Shown: positions 27,346 through 38,100, counted from the first letter of the stretch. The stretch is DNA of 64,000 nucleotides from Chromatiales bacterium (GCA_027076405.1 JALTJN010000515.1:256483-320482); one strand, 5' to 3'. Translations and numbers: made by a program. Notes: generated by a model not told the origin, from the sequence alone.

Positions 27346-27350
27346 GATAC

Positions 27351-27683
27351 ATGCTTTTAACCGAACAGCATTGTTCAGCACAAACAGATAGTTCTCTCCT
27401 TACCGAAAAAGAACGTAATATATTACTAAAGCAAATTCCTGAATGGAGATATTCAGATAAAAACGCAGGTATAATTCGCTCGTACACATTTAAAGATTAT
27501 TACCAGACCCTTTCTTTTATTAATACAATCGCAAAAATAATTCACACTGAAAATCATCATCCACAAATTTCTTTTGACTACAATAACTGCACTATTCATT
27601 ACACTACTCATTCTGCAGGTGGAGTCACTCTTTTTGATTTAATATGTGCAGCATATATTGAAAAATCATTTTTACACAAATAA
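27351..27683 (+). CDS. 4a-hydroxytetrahydrobiopterin dehydratase (PCD/DCoH)
   Basis: Dehydrates 4a-hydroxy-tetrahydropterin during cofactor recycling. The family's active-site region is clear: HTENHHPQISFDYNNCTIHY followed by THSAGGVTLFD. KQIPEWRYSDKNAGIIRSYT and FKDYYQTLSFINTIA form the first strand and helix. Length 110 is standard. No phenylalanine hydroxylase is nearby, so a role in another pterin pathway is possible. It is 5 bases after the cytochrome gene. Confidence 0.93.
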   Translation: MLLTEQHCSAQTDSSLLTEKERNILLKQIPEWRYSDKNAGIIRSYTFKDYYQTLSFINTIAKIIHTENHHPQISFDYNNCTIHYTTHSAGGVTLFDLICAAYIEKSFLHK

Positions 27684-27687
27684 ACTC

Positions 27688-28626
27688 ATGACGAACAAAG
27701 CATCAGAAAAAAATAAATCGATAACTGAGCCGGAGCAACTCAAGGGGACTGTTATAGCCGCATACCGCCGTTATACTCTGGTTAAAGGACAGGATAATAA
27801 TCTACTTCAATGCCAACAACGAAAATCGGTTGGTCAGGTTGTTTGTGGTGACGAAGTCAAGTATCAAAAAGAAGATGCAGACACGGGTGTTATTACGTCA
27901 GTACAACAACGCCACTCAATATTACAACGTCCCGACATTAACAATAATTTAAAAATTATTGCAGCAAATATTGATCAGGTATTCATTGTGGTTGCCAATA
28001 AACCGGCACTCAATGAAGGGCTGATTGATCGCTATCTGGTTGCAGCTGAACATTACCATTTAAAACCGGTTATTTTATTAAACAAAACAGACTTATTTAC
28101 CGAGCAGGAATTTACAGATTTAAAGCAGCGATTACAGCTCTATCAAGACATAGGGTATACCGTAATATATACCAGCGCTAAACAGGAGCATGGGTTAGAT
28201 TCCCTTTCTGAATTTTTAAAAAACAATAACAATATCTTTGTTGGGCAGTCCGGTGTAGGAAAATCATCCCTGATTAATACACTTCTCCAGTCAGATGCCC
28301 GTATTGGCGAGATTTCTGAATCGACAGGTAAAGGTAAGCATACAACAACGACGGCATATCTTTACCCGTTAGAAAATAATCAGGGGCATATTATTGATTC
28401 GCCCGGGGTTCGTGAATTTGGATTAATTAAATTATCAAAAGAAGATGTTTTTGAGGGCTTTATTGAGTTCAAACCTTTTATCGGTCATTGCAAATTCAGG
28501 GACTGTTCGCATACGAATGAGCCGGGCTGTGCACTAAAGAATGCTGTTAAAGAAAATAAAATCACAGCACAGCGCTGGAAAAGTTGCCATCGAATAATCG
28601 AATCTTTAAGTGAAAGCCGCTATTAG
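27688..28626 (+). CDS. rsgA: ribosome small subunit GTPase RsgA
   Basis: Circularly permuted GTPase that checks late 30S subunit assembly. The N-terminal OB-fold (LKGTVIAAYRRYTLVKGQDN, CGDEVKYQ) is followed by the GTPase motifs in permuted order: VILLNKTDLF (G4), IFVGQSGVGKSSLINTLLQ (G1), then GKGKHTTTTAYL and IIDSPGVREFGL (G3). The C-terminal zinc domain has CKFRDCSHTNEPGCALK. I use ATG 27688, 5 bases after the preceding stop, because an upstream in-frame ATG at 27646 would overlap the dehydratase gene. Neither has a good ribosome binding site. Confidence 0.95.
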   Translation: MTNKASEKNKSITEPEQLKGTVIAAYRRYTLVKGQDNNLLQCQQRKSVGQVVCGDEVKYQKEDADTGVITSVQQRHSILQRPDINNNLKIIAANIDQVFIVVANKPALNEGLIDRYLVAAEHYHLKPVILLNKTDLFTEQEFTDLKQRLQLYQDIGYTVIYTSAKQEHGLDSLSEFLKNNNNIFVGQSGVGKSSLINTLLQSDARIGEISESTGKGKHTTTTAYLYPLENNQGHIIDSPGVREFGLIKLSKEDVFEGFIEFKPFIGHCKFRDCSHTNEPGCALKNAVKENKITAQRWKSCHRIIESLSESRY

Positions 28627-28629
28627 ACG

Positions 28630-29586
28630 TTAATGCGTCGTTGCGGCTGCGGGATGTGCTTTATTTTCAGTCACCCCTTCATTTTCAATAATAGAGTTCA
28701 CTGTCGCTTTATTCATCACTATAATACTAATACGACGATTAATTGGACTAGCCGGATTTTTTTTGTCAAACAAAACAGTCGAGGATAATCCCACTACCCG
28801 TCCAATCTGTGCAGCTGGCATACCGCCTTTTATCAGTTCACGGCGTGCGGCATTAGCGCGATCAGCAGAGAGTTCCCAGTTACTGTACTGTTTTCTTAAA
28901 ACTTCACCATCAACAGTTTCATATTCAATAATCCCTTTACCGAAAGCAGACACGTCAGTATGACCAGTAATACTTATTTTATTTGAAGCGTGTTTGGCAA
29001 TAGTTTTCGCCACTTCGTGCAAAATTACCCGAGTATAGGGCTTCAGCTTTTCACTGCCGGCTGAAAACATCGGACGCTTTTTCTTATCAATAATCTGAAT
29101 ACGTAACCCTTCAGGCATGACTTCCAATAAAAGTTGATCCTTAAAATCTTTAAGCATATCGCTTTTTTCAATTGTTTCTTTTAATTTAATCAGCAGTTGA
29201 TCTAATACAACTTTATCTTTTTCTCGTTGTTTTTCTTTCTCGTCCTTATCTTCATTGTCATCAGAAATGACATCTTCCATTTGCTCAACTTCTGCCTGCT
29301 TATTGATTTTTTCCCCGTCACCATGCGGAATCTCTTTTGTACCACCGAGCTTAATCATACTGGTACTTGCCCCGCCGGGACCGATTAAGGGTGATGGGTT
29401 TCTGAACATATCAGATATACCACCACGCATGGCTTCGTCACTGATTCCAAGTAACCAAAGCAAGAGGAAAAAGGCCATCATTGCCGTTACAAAATCTGCA
29501 TATGCCACTTTCCATGCGCCACCATGATGACCGCCGCCTTTGACGATCTTCTTAATGACTATCGGTTGTTTTTTATCGTCTGCCAC
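28630..29586 (-). CDS. motB: flagellar stator protein MotB
   Basis: Peptidoglycan-binding half of the first stator. The ion-binding Asp is D31 in GGAWKVAYADFVTAMMAFFL. A long acidic/Lys-rich region (EVEQMEDVISDDNEDKDEKE) leads to the OmpA-like domain (KISITGHTDVSAFG, YSNWELSADRANAARREL, SPINRRISIIVMNK). Length 318. The A-Y-A-D-F-V-T-A-M-M-A-F-F helix is of the proton-driven type, in my reading. It follows motA by 40 bases. Confidence 0.95.
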   Translation of the reverse strand: MADDKKQPIVIKKIVKGGGHHGGAWKVAYADFVTAMMAFFLLLWLLGISDEAMRGGISDMFRNPSPLIGPGGASTSMIKLGGTKEIPHGDGEKINKQAEVEQMEDVISDDNEDKDEKEKQREKDKVVLDQLLIKLKETIEKSDMLKDFKDQLLLEVMPEGLRIQIIDKKKRPMFSAGSEKLKPYTRVILHEVAKTIAKHASNKISITGHTDVSAFGKGIIEYETVDGEVLRKQYSNWELSADRANAARRELIKGGMPAAQIGRVVGLSSTVLFDKKNPASPINRRISIIVMNKATVNSIIENEGVTENKAHPAAATTH

Positions 29587-29626
29587 TTACTGTACTTTAT
29601 TGTTTGATAGGTTGATTAGCAAAATA

Positions 29627-30481
29627 TTATTTTTGCCCTTTGACGTATTCTTCTAATTCGATAAAACTTGGACGTAAATCACTGGTTAATGCCTTACGAC
29701 CAAATTCAACGGCAATTTGAGGCGTGTAACCATTTAAAGTTGCGATAATACATGTTTTAGCACAGCCAAAAATTAACCCTTCCTCTTTAGCCTGTTCCCC
29801 CATTGATGCGGCCATTGGACCAGCAAAACCATAGCCCATCAAAATCCCCATAAAGGTACCCACTAATGCTGCACCAACATGGTGACCAAGGACTTCAGGT
29901 GGTTCGCTAATGTAGCCCATGGTGATTACAACCCCCATTACTGCAGCAACAATACCAAAAGCCGGTAAGCCATCGGCCATATTTTGTAAGGCATGACTCG
30001 GAGCTTCTGCCTCATGGTGATGTGTTTCCAGTTCAAGGTCCATTAAGCTTTCAAGTTCAAAAGCATTCATGTTTCCGCCAACCATGAGGCGTAAATAATC
30101 ACAGATAAAATCAACCAGATGGTGGTTTCCATTTATTTTTGTAGCCGCTTTGAATATTTCACTATCATGAGGTTCTTCGATATCAGCTTCGAGAGCCATT
30201 AAACCTTCTTTACGTGCTTTCGAAAAAAGATTAAATAACAGTCCCAGTAATTCCATATAGGTTTCTTTTTTATATTTTTGCCCTTTTAATAATCCTATAA
30301 TGCCTTTGAGAGTACCGATAACAACTTTTGCCGGAAAAGCCACAACGAAAGCACCGATTGCACCACCTAAAATTATCAATATCTCAAACGGTTGCCATAA
30401 GGCCCCCATGACACCACCGGATGCGAGGTAGCCAACAATAATACTAGCAATCGTAATAACAAGCCCAAGAATAAATTTCAT
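29627..30481 (-). CDS. motA: flagellar stator protein MotA
   Basis: Stator channel subunit paired with MotB. It has four hydrophobic segments, a large cytoplasmic loop with KARKEGLMALEADIEEPHDS (charged residues that contact FliG), and channel helices MADGLPAFGIVAAVMGVVIT and HHVGAALVGTFMGILMGYGF. The C-terminal EFGRKALTSDLRPSFIELEE matches E. coli-type MotA. Length 284 is standard. It is preceded by a sigma-28 type promoter. Confidence 0.96.
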   Translation of the reverse strand: MKFILGLVITIASIIVGYLASGGVMGALWQPFEILIILGGAIGAFVVAFPAKVVIGTLKGIIGLLKGQKYKKETYMELLGLLFNLFSKARKEGLMALEADIEEPHDSEIFKAATKINGNHHLVDFICDYLRLMVGGNMNAFELESLMDLELETHHHEAEAPSHALQNMADGLPAFGIVAAVMGVVITMGYISEPPEVLGHHVGAALVGTFMGILMGYGFAGPMAASMGEQAKEEGLIFGCAKTCIIATLNGYTPQIAVEFGRKALTSDLRPSFIELEEYVKGQK

Positions 30482-30554
30482 TTTCTAAATCAATCCTAAA
30501 TTTAAGTTCGATGATCTATTTTTAAATACCATATCACGGTAATCACTAAAAATC

Positions 30555-30582
30555 ATATCGACCAATCATAATAAATACTTTA
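30555..30582 (-). promoter_or_regulatory. sigma-28 (FliA) promoter for motAB
   Basis: On the minus strand TAAAGTAT (7 of 8 with TAAAGTTT) at 30582-30575 and GTCGATAT (6 of 8 with GCCGATAA) at 30562-30555 are separated by 12 bases, the same spacing as at the cheY site. Transcription would start about 65-70 bases before motA, consistent with motAB as a late flagellar operon. Confidence 0.6.
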
Positions 30583-30728
30583 GAAAATTCTTAACCTGAC
30601 CGATACATCAGTAGAGTTTGTACAAAATGAATAATATCTGTTAAATATGAATATGTTTAACGATTAATTAGCACAATAAAACAGCGTGAACTTTTATTCA
30701 CTTTTATATCACAAATTTTGAGTATTGA

Positions 30729-32171
30729 ATGGGCAATAATAATATTAACAAATGGGTAGAACTTGCAGCTAAAGAACCAATCCCGGTGCTTAAATACACA
30801 ATTAAACAATTGCGTGATTTATGTCGTAAAGAAGAAATACCCTTAAAAGAAATTACCCATGTTGTTGAGCGTGATCCCGGCTTAGTTGTACACATTTTGC
30901 GCACGGCCAATAATCGACCTAAAAGCAGACTATCAACAGAAATAACCCATGTAAATCAGGCGTTTAGATTAATGGGTACTGAACAACTCACAAAACTACC
31001 TGATGCTTTACCTGCTATTGGTGACATATTAGATGGCTCGGCTAAAGTAAGACTACTTGCCACTTTTAACCGTGCCTACCATGCAGCACGTTTTGCGACA
31101 GATTGGGCAGCCATAAGACGTGATATGACACCTGATGAAGTTTTTGCAGCCGCCCAGCTTCATTTTATGGGTGAAATGATCCTCTCAATACATGCGCCTG
31201 AACTGCTTGAAAAAATCACCGCTTTAAGAGTAAAAGATCATATTGCTTCAGAAGAAGCCCAGTATATCGTTCTTGGATTCACACTGAATGAACTAACTAA
31301 AAAAATTGCTGAAAAACTAAAATTTCCGCAACTCGTCACAGAAGCATTATCTGCCGAGAATGCAAAATTTCCTCGAGCTTATGGCATTATGCTGGGTGTT
31401 CAGCTTGCACGTAATATTACCTATGAAGGTTGGTATGCGGAGCCGACGTTTCAAATCCAGGAACAAATTGCAGAATGGATGGATATTAGTGTTGATGAAG
31501 TCATTGCTCGGACTCATGTCATCGCCGCTGAAGTAGCGCGAGAAATTCCACAATATGATACCGAGCCGGCAGCTCGACTACTTCCACTTATCAGAGAATT
31601 CCCTGCTGAAAATTCAGCAGATCAAGACAGCAGTGCTCATGAACATGCGGCTATTTGCCTCATTCCACAACTTTCTTTATTGCGAGATGCTGTACAAAAG
31701 ATGACAAAATTTTCACCTAAAGACATCAGTGTTGATGAGTTTATTCAGCATGTAGTATCAACTATGCATGATGGTATTGGACTAAATCGCGTCGTGTTTA
31801 GTCTTTATAATGATGAAGAACATTTATTAGAAGGACAGGTTTTCAAAGGTGCAGAGAATGATCCGGTGTTTAACCGGTTTGAAATCAAACTCGGAGACAA
31901 TAATATATTTTCTCACCTGATAACTAAACCTCAGGCTGTTTTAATGAATGAAGCAAGCCGTCCAAAGTTCTGGCCACTTGTGACCAGTGATTTTCAAAAA
32001 CTAATCAATACAAATTCATTTGTGGCTATGTCTATTTTTGTAAAAAATAAACCTTATGGATTGTTTTATGCAGACAGACATACATCTACCTGTCAGATAG
32101 AAGAAAGAAGTTATAATTACTTTAAAACACTTTGCACGCATGCGACTAAAGCATTAGAACAATTGATCTAA
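30729..32171 (+). CDS. HDOD domain protein with C-terminal GAF-like domain
   Basis: The N-terminal region (about 14-215) matches the HDOD family: VLKYTIKQLRDLCRKEEIPL, VVERDPGLVVHILRTANNRP, VNQAFRLMGTEQLTKLPDAL, then AAQLHFMGEMIL. HDOD is a degenerate HD fold used as a signalling scaffold and lacks the metal-binding HD pair. The final 150 residues (SPKDISVDEFIQHVVSTMHD, LNRVVFSLYND, SFVAMSIFVKNKPYGLFYAD) look like a GAF sensor domain. It is divergent from motAB, which may hint at a link to motility, but it has no sigma-28 site of its own that I can see. Ligand unknown. Confidence 0.85.
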   Translation: MGNNNINKWVELAAKEPIPVLKYTIKQLRDLCRKEEIPLKEITHVVERDPGLVVHILRTANNRPKSRLSTEITHVNQAFRLMGTEQLTKLPDALPAIGDILDGSAKVRLLATFNRAYHAARFATDWAAIRRDMTPDEVFAAAQLHFMGEMILSIHAPELLEKITALRVKDHIASEEAQYIVLGFTLNELTKKIAEKLKFPQLVTEALSAENAKFPRAYGIMLGVQLARNITYEGWYAEPTFQIQEQIAEWMDISVDEVIARTHVIAAEVAREIPQYDTEPAARLLPLIREFPAENSADQDSSAHEHAAICLIPQLSLLRDAVQKMTKFSPKDISVDEFIQHVVSTMHDGIGLNRVVFSLYNDEEHLLEGQVFKGAENDPVFNRFEIKLGDNNIFSHLITKPQAVLMNEASRPKFWPLVTSDFQKLINTNSFVAMSIFVKNKPYGLFYADRHTSTCQIEERSYNYFKTLCTHATKALEQLI

Positions 32172-32181
32172 GCAATAAACC

Positions 32182-32778
32182 TTAAAAAACCTGTCGTCCA
32201 GTAAAGGCATGTGAAAGAGTGCTGCTGTTTACGTATTCAAGCTCACCACCAACCGGTACACCATGTGCAATTCGGCTAGCTGTTATATTACGGGAATTCA
32301 CCATTTCACTAATGTAATGAGCCGTTGCTTCACCTTCAACAGTAAAGTTGGTCGCTAAAACAACTTCTTTAATTTCACCTGCATCAAGTCTTTGCGCCAG
32401 CAGATTCAAACCAATTTCTTCAGGCCCTATTCCATCAAGCGGCGAAAGATGCCCCATTAAAACAAAATACAAACCTTTATAATGTGTAGATTGCTCTATC
32501 ACCTGAACATCGGAGGGCGTTTCAACAATACACAGTAAAGATCGATCACGATGATGACTCTCGCAAATATCACAAAGTTTTTGCTCACTTAAACTTCGAC
32601 ATTGCTCGCAGTGACCGACCTCTGCTACTGCTTTGGCAAGAATGCTACTTAAATTTTCTGCACCAGTACGATCACGCTCAAGCAAATGATACGCCATACG
32701 CTGAGCAGATTTTGGACCTACACCGGGTAAACAGCGTAAGGCTTCTATCAATTGATTTACAAGTGCACTCCCTGACAT
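32182..32778 (-). CDS. recR: recombination mediator RecR
   Basis: Works with RecO (and RecF) to load RecA on gapped DNA. A helix-hairpin-helix ([20 protein letters not shown]), a four-Cys zinc finger ([16 protein letters not shown]) and a Toprim domain ([32 protein letters not shown]) are all present. Length 198 is standard. It is five bases after the ybaB gene in the conserved dnaX-ybaB-recR order. Confidence 0.97.
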   Translation of the reverse strand: MSGSALVNQLIEALRCLPGVGPKSAQRMAYHLLERDRTGAENLSSILAKAVAEVGHCEQCRSLSEQKLCDICESHHRDRSLLCIVETPSDVQVIEQSTHYKGLYFVLMGHLSPLDGIGPEEIGLNLLAQRLDAGEIKEVVLATNFTVEGEATAHYISEMVNSRNITASRIAHGVPVGGELEYVNSSTLSHAFTGRQVF

Positions 32779-32783
32779 AGTAT

Positions 32784-33107
32784 TTAAAAAGGAAGTTTCA
32801 TCCCGCCAGGTAAATTTAAGCCGGCTGTCATGCCTGACATTTTATCTGCTGATGTTTTTTCAACCTGACGCACCGCGTCGTTAACGGCTGCAGCAATTAA
32901 GTCTTCCAACATATCTTTATCATCACTTAATAAACTGTCATCAATAGAGACACGTTTAACATCATGACGACAAGTCATAACCACCGATACCATACCGCCA
33001 CCTGACTGCCCGGTAACTTCAATATTTGCCATTTCTTCCTGCGCTTTAGCCATATCTGCCTGCATTTTTTGCGCTTGCTTCATCAAGTTTCCGATTCCGC
33101 CTTTCAT
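32784..33107 (-). CDS. ybaB: YbaB/EbfC nucleoid-associated protein
   Basis: Small DNA-binding protein that forms a dimer with a tweezer shape. [20 protein letters not shown] and the [20 protein letters not shown] segment are typical, as is the C-terminal Gly/Met/Leu-rich [15 protein letters not shown]. Length 107 is standard. It lies between dnaX and recR. Confidence 0.95.
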   Translation of the reverse strand: MKGGIGNLMKQAQKMQADMAKAQEEMANIEVTGQSGGGMVSVVMTCRHDVKRVSIDDSLLSDDKDMLEDLIAAAVNDAVRQVEKTSADKMSGMTAGLNLPGGMKLPF

Positions 33108-33152
33108 AGTTTTACCTCAATATATTCTGTTGTTAAATTTTTAAAATTCGTT

Positions 33153-34844
33153 TTAATTTTCATCTAAAGCTGTGTCTATTGGCTGAACTGATTCAATATT
33201 AACATTTGCATTAAATGCATCCATAATATTTTTTACATTATCATCATTAATAATAGAGTTTTCTGCTTCTGATTGTCGTTCTTGCTGTTCTCTTCCACTA
33301 CGCGCTGCTGGCGTTTCAGTTTCTACTTTAGTTGTTTCAATATGTAGTTTTAATTCTGCATTAAAATATACTGACAGTTTTTCTTGCAGTTGAGATGAAC
33401 GTTCGGGTGTCAACATAGCAGCATGAGATGGTGCTACGGCTAAATTTAATTGCATATTACTAACACTAACGAAGGCACTATGTTCAACTAACTGCTTAAG
33501 AATACCGACAACATTTAATGACGACACCACTTCATGCCAGTTGGTAGCCGATAACAAATCCAGAGATAATTTGTTTTTTGTAACAGCTACCTGACTTGAT
33601 GTAACAATATTTTTTGCTGCATCAATATCAATATTATCTCCCGGTTTTGATTCTGAAAGTGCTTTAGTTTCAGTAGCAGGTGCCGCCTTGGTTTGTGTTT
33701 GTGCTTGCTTTGCAGCCGACACATTTCTTGATGGTGCAGTTTGTGACTGACCTTTGCCATCATCAGGCTTAAAAGCCAACATACGTAACAAGACCATCTC
33801 CAGCCCATTACGTGGATCGGGAGCTAACGGTAAATCACGTCGCCCTAGTAATGCGATTTGATAATATAACTGAATATCTTCTGCACTTAATGCGTCTAAT
33901 AATTTAAAGTAACGCTCTTTGTCGCCCATATTAAAATCATAAGCATCCGGTACCTGTTTCAATAGTGCCAAATAATGCAAACTGGTAATAATTTCGGCTA
34001 ACACGGCTGAAAAATCCGGTGCCTGTTGTGCCAGTTCCTGTACACACTGAATAAGTTCAGCGCCATTTTGAGAAACAAGAGCATCTAATAAATCATAAAC
34101 ATGATGCTGTTCAATACTTCCCAGCATTAAACGTACATCGGCATCATTTACATTGCCATTACTAAATGCGATAGCTTGATCTAACAAACTTAGTGCATCT
34201 CGCATACTACCATCAGCAGCACGCGCTAATTGTAATAAGGCAGCATCTTCGAAAGATAAATTTTCTTTTTCTAGAATAAGCTGCAAGTGCGCCTGAATAC
34301 GTTCTATCGACAGCCGTCTTAAATTAAATTGTAAACAACGGGATAAAATAGTAACGGGTAGTTTTTGCGGATCTGTCGTTGCAAGCAAAAATTTTACATG
34401 GGGTGGTGGTTCTTCAAGTGTTTTAAGCAAAGCATTAAAACTATGGCCAGATAACATGTGCACCTCATCGATGAGGTAGACTTTATAACGACCTCGTGTC
34501 GGTGCGTACTGAACATTATCTAAAAGCTCACGAGTATCTTCAACTTTGGTTCGCGATGCAGCATCAACTTCAATTAAATCAACAAAGCGACCTTCATCAA
34601 TCTCCTTACACGTGGCACACTCTCCGCACGGCGATGCGCTTACGCCCTGCTCACAATTGAGTGATTTAGCCAAAATACGGGCAATCGTCGTTTTACCAAC
34701 ACCACGAGTACCGGTAAACAAAAAGGCATGGTGCAACCGTCCGCTATCGAGAGCATTACTCAAAGCGCGTAATACATGTTCCTGTCCAACCATTTCGGCA
34801 AAACCACGGGGACGCCATTTACGCGCAAGTACTTGATAACTCAT
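33153..34844 (-). CDS. dnaX: DNA polymerase III clamp-loader subunit tau/gamma
   Basis: ATPase of the clamp loader. The N-terminus (MSYQVLARKWRPRGFAEMVG) leads to the P-loop FTGTRGVGKTTIARILAKSL, a four-Cys zinc module (CEQGVSASPCGECATC), the DEVHMLSGHSFNALLKTLEE Walker B/sensor region and LSRCLQFNLRRL. A linker of about 370-420 rich in Ala, Gln and Lys separates it from the tau-specific C-terminal part that contacts helicase and polymerase. The 563 residues are shorter than E. coli tau (643). An A-AAA-AAC run near codon 423 may allow a gamma product. Confidence 0.97.
   Translation of the reverse strand: MSYQVLARKWRPRGFAEMVGQEHVLRALSNALDSGRLHHAFLFTGTRGVGKTTIARILAKSLNCEQGVSASPCGECATCKEIDEGRFVDLIEVDAASRTKVEDTRELLDNVQYAPTRGRYKVYLIDEVHMLSGHSFNALLKTLEEPPPHVKFLLATTDPQKLPVTILSRCLQFNLRRLSIERIQAHLQLILEKENLSFEDAALLQLARAADGSMRDALSLLDQAIAFSNGNVNDADVRLMLGSIEQHHVYDLLDALVSQNGAELIQCVQELAQQAPDFSAVLAEIITSLHYLALLKQVPDAYDFNMGDKERYFKLLDALSAEDIQLYYQIALLGRRDLPLAPDPRNGLEMVLLRMLAFKPDDGKGQSQTAPSRNVSAAKQAQTQTKAAPATETKALSESKPGDNIDIDAAKNIVTSSQVAVTKNKLSLDLLSATNWHEVVSSLNVVGILKQLVEHSAFVSVSNMQLNLAVAPSHAAMLTPERSSQLQEKLSVYFNAELKLHIETTKVETETPAARSGREQQERQSEAENSIINDDNVKNIMDAFNANVNIESVQPIDTALDEN
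33573..33579 (-). promoter_or_regulatory. candidate -1 frameshift slippery site in dnaX
   Basis: On the minus strand codons 422-424 read ACA AAA AAC, giving the heptamer A-AAA-AAC in the correct phase for a -1 shift. AGG lies ten bases upstream, resembling the internal Shine-Dalgarno stimulator at the E. coli dnaX site. A shifted ribosome would add about 13 codons before TGA near 33532, giving a protein of about 437 residues, close to E. coli gamma (431). I see no strong stem-loop downstream, and AAC is less slippery than AAG in bacteria. Confidence 0.35.
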
Positions 34845-34964
34845 GAAATTCCTTAAAATTATTGGTAATTCAACGCAGTTTAATATTGTAACTCAAAAAT
34901 GAACATTTTCGATGTTGCAGGGCACAAGAAAACAAAAAAAATTGGCAATACTTGAGGATTGTAA

Positions 34965-35079
34965 GGCGGCGACCTGAACAAGCCACACCCCGGCACACAA
35001 GTCTACCGCTGTGGCTGCTCCCTTCCAGGCCTGACCAGGTTCACGGTTTATCGTTGCGGGGGGACCCATCCAAGTCACC
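34965..35079 (-). ncRNA. ffs: signal recognition particle 4.5S RNA
   Basis: RNA partner of Ffh for co-translational membrane targeting. The minus strand contains the universally conserved domain IV: CCTGGTCAGGCCTGGAAGG followed by GAGCAGCCAC. The ends pair (GGTGACTTGG near 35079 with GGTCGCC near 34968), producing the long single hairpin of the short gammaproteobacterial form, about 115 bases. The CCCCCCGCAACG region is also like E. coli ffs. A T-rich tract at 34931-34941 follows. It precedes dnaX on the same strand. Exact ends are estimated from pairing. Confidence 0.96.
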
Positions 35080-35181
35080 ATTGAAGTTACAACAGATAAT
35101 CTAATAAAAGCTAGATTTTATCGGGCGTGATTATGAAGCCTGAGGATTACACGGTCAAGATAGATATGCTGAATATATTAA

Positions 35182-38100
35182 CTACGAATCCAGTAAATGA
35201 CGTATTGTTGAGCTAAGCTCTTTTGCCGAATAGGGTTTAGATAATAGTTTATCCGCCAACTGCTCGTCTTCTTTTGTTCGCTTGCGGTCATCATCATAAC
35301 CACTGACTAGTTGAATCTTAATATCAGGGTATTTTTCCCGAACAATAGCGGCTAGTTTATAGCCATCCATATTCGGCATAATGACATCAGATAGTAGAAG
35401 ATCAATTTTATTATTTCTTATGACTTCTAATGCCTCTTTTCCACTATGAGCAATATATGTTTTATAACCTTTCGTCGATAAAATGTTATTCGATAGATCA
35501 CAGATAGCAACTTCATCATCAACAATTAATATTGATTCATGTCCCTTTGTGTCTGTAACCGTCTCGATGCCACCAGTAATATCACCTTTATGCTTATCTT
35601 CAAAATAACGTGGAAAATAAAGCAAAAGATAGGTACCGACATTTACACTTGAATCAATGGTAAGAATTCCTTTTGCTCTTTTAACAAAACCATAAACTTG
35701 TGTCAGACCCAGTCCTGTCCCCATATCCCCTTTAGTTGTGAAAAACGGATCAAATATTTGATTGAGCATATTTTCACTAATGCCACAACCCGTGTCAGAA
35801 ATAGATAGTTGAACATAATCACCAGGAGTAAGGTTTAAAACCTTTGCCTCATCTTCTGCAAGCGAACCGTTAAAAGTCGACAAGGTTAAGTCTCCGCCAT
35901 CGGGCATAGCATGCATCGCATTAATGCAAATATTTAATATAGCATCTTCTAAATCATTTTTATCCAAATATACCGGCCAGATAGAACTGACTAAATCAAA
36001 GGTTAAATTAACCCGAGCAGTAAGTGTTTTCTCCAGCATGTTTTTAGATTCACTTAATAACTCATTTATATCAACTTGTTCCGGCTTTGCAGATTCTTGT
36101 CTAGAGAAAGAAAGTAATTTTTTAGTTAATGATGCACCTCGATCAGCGGCATGTTTTATCTCTCCAATAAATTCTTTTACTTTATCGCCACTATCTTCTG
36201 TAAGAACCATTTCCAGTAATTCAGTATAGCCAAGGATAACATTGAGCATATTATTATAGTCATGAGCAATACCTCCCGTCAGTTTTCCTAACGAGTCCAT
36301 TTTCTGACTACGGCGAAGTTGTTGTTCAATTTGTTTTTTATCGGTGATATCGGTTTGTACACCAAGGTAGTGTGTAATTTCACCTTTGACATTCGTAATC
36401 GGAGAAATCTTTGCCTCATCCCAAAACAAATCACCATTGCTTCTCTTGTTATGAAAAACCCCTTCCCAAACTTTTCCCGCCTGAATTGTTTCCCATAAGT
36501 CCTGATAAAACTCTTTTGGCATTTCACCCGACTGAATAAATGAAGGATTTTTATTTAAAACCTCTTCAAAACTATAGCCTGTCGTTTGAGTAAATGACGG
36601 GTTCACATATTCAATAATACCTTTATTGTCAGTAATGATAATGGCATTAGGGCTTTGCTCAACCGCAAGGGATAATTTTTGAATAGCCTCATTTGTTTTA
36701 ATTTTTTCCAACTCTGCTTCAGTACGAGAAGCGAATATTTTTAAAAGCTCTTGCATCTGTGATGGGTTTTTCATTGGTTCACTATCTAAAACAACGACGA
36801 GACCAATTGGAGTATTATTATCTGAAAACAAGGGTATGCCGATATAACTCTCAACATTCATCTCAACCAGCAGTTCATCATTAGGAAAAAGTTGTTTTAC
36901 ATGCTCCGGATATGAACAAGCTTCTTTCCCAACAACATTCACACAGGGGGTACCTTTTAAACAATAAGACATATTGGGAGCAATTTTGCCATGCGCATAA
37001 ATAACATAGGTATTAATTAAAGAGGGATCCTTTTTATCGATCAAACCAATGAAAGCATAATCAGCATTAAGCATTTCAGCCATATTTGTCACTAAGGTTT
37101 TAAAAAAATCATTACCGGCAACATTCGATACGGTAGAAGCTATTGTCTTAATGGCCTCATCTGTTCGCTTTCTCTCTGTTATATCCTGAACTGCACCATA
37201 GGCCCGTGTTGGCTCATCGTTATTATTGTAAGCAATTTCACCACGACAATTGACAAATTTTATTTGACCATCATTAAATAATAAACGGTGCTCAACTTCA
37301 AACCCATGATGTCCCTGAATAGCATTATTAAATACAGTATCCAGATGAACTCTATCTTCAGGATGAATGATTTCAATATATTTGTCATAGGTGATTTTTT
37401 CTTTTCTCGGGTCAACACCAAAAATATTATAAGTCTCTTCCGACCAGATCAGATCATTTTTTATAAAATCAAAATCCCACGAGCCAATATGCGCAATACT
37501 CTGTGTTTCAGCCAAACGTTTTTCTGACAAAACCTGTCTGGATTTTTGCTCTGTAATATCAAACATAAAACCACGTAATAAAACAGGATCATCATTGTCA
37601 ACAACGACCTCTACCGAATCACGAATCCATATTATGCTACCGCCCTTTCTAATAAAACGGTATTCAAACTCATGACTTTCTTTTTTTGCAGTCGCTTCTT
37701 TACAAAATAAGATAGAAGATTCTTTATCTTCCGGATGTAAGTGCTCTTCCCAGAAATACTCAGCGCACCATTCTTCTTGTGTATACCCTGAAAGAGCTTC
37801 TATTTGAGGCCCGACATAGGTAAAAGTCCATGTTGCAAGATCAAGCTCCCATGGAATCGCTGCGGTAGTTTCAAGTAATGTTCGAAAATGATTTTCATTT
37901 TTATTTAAAGCTTTTGCAGCTTCTTTGCGTTCTGTAATATCGAGTATAATAGCGATAAAAGGACTTTCACTGTCATTACTGTCAATTAACTGTAAATGTA
38001 CTTCTACTGGATAAGTTGAGCCATCTTTACGTACATGTAGTGTTTCAAAAACAAGTATTGCAATTTTCTTATCCAGAATGGGTTTTATCGCAGCCTTAAA

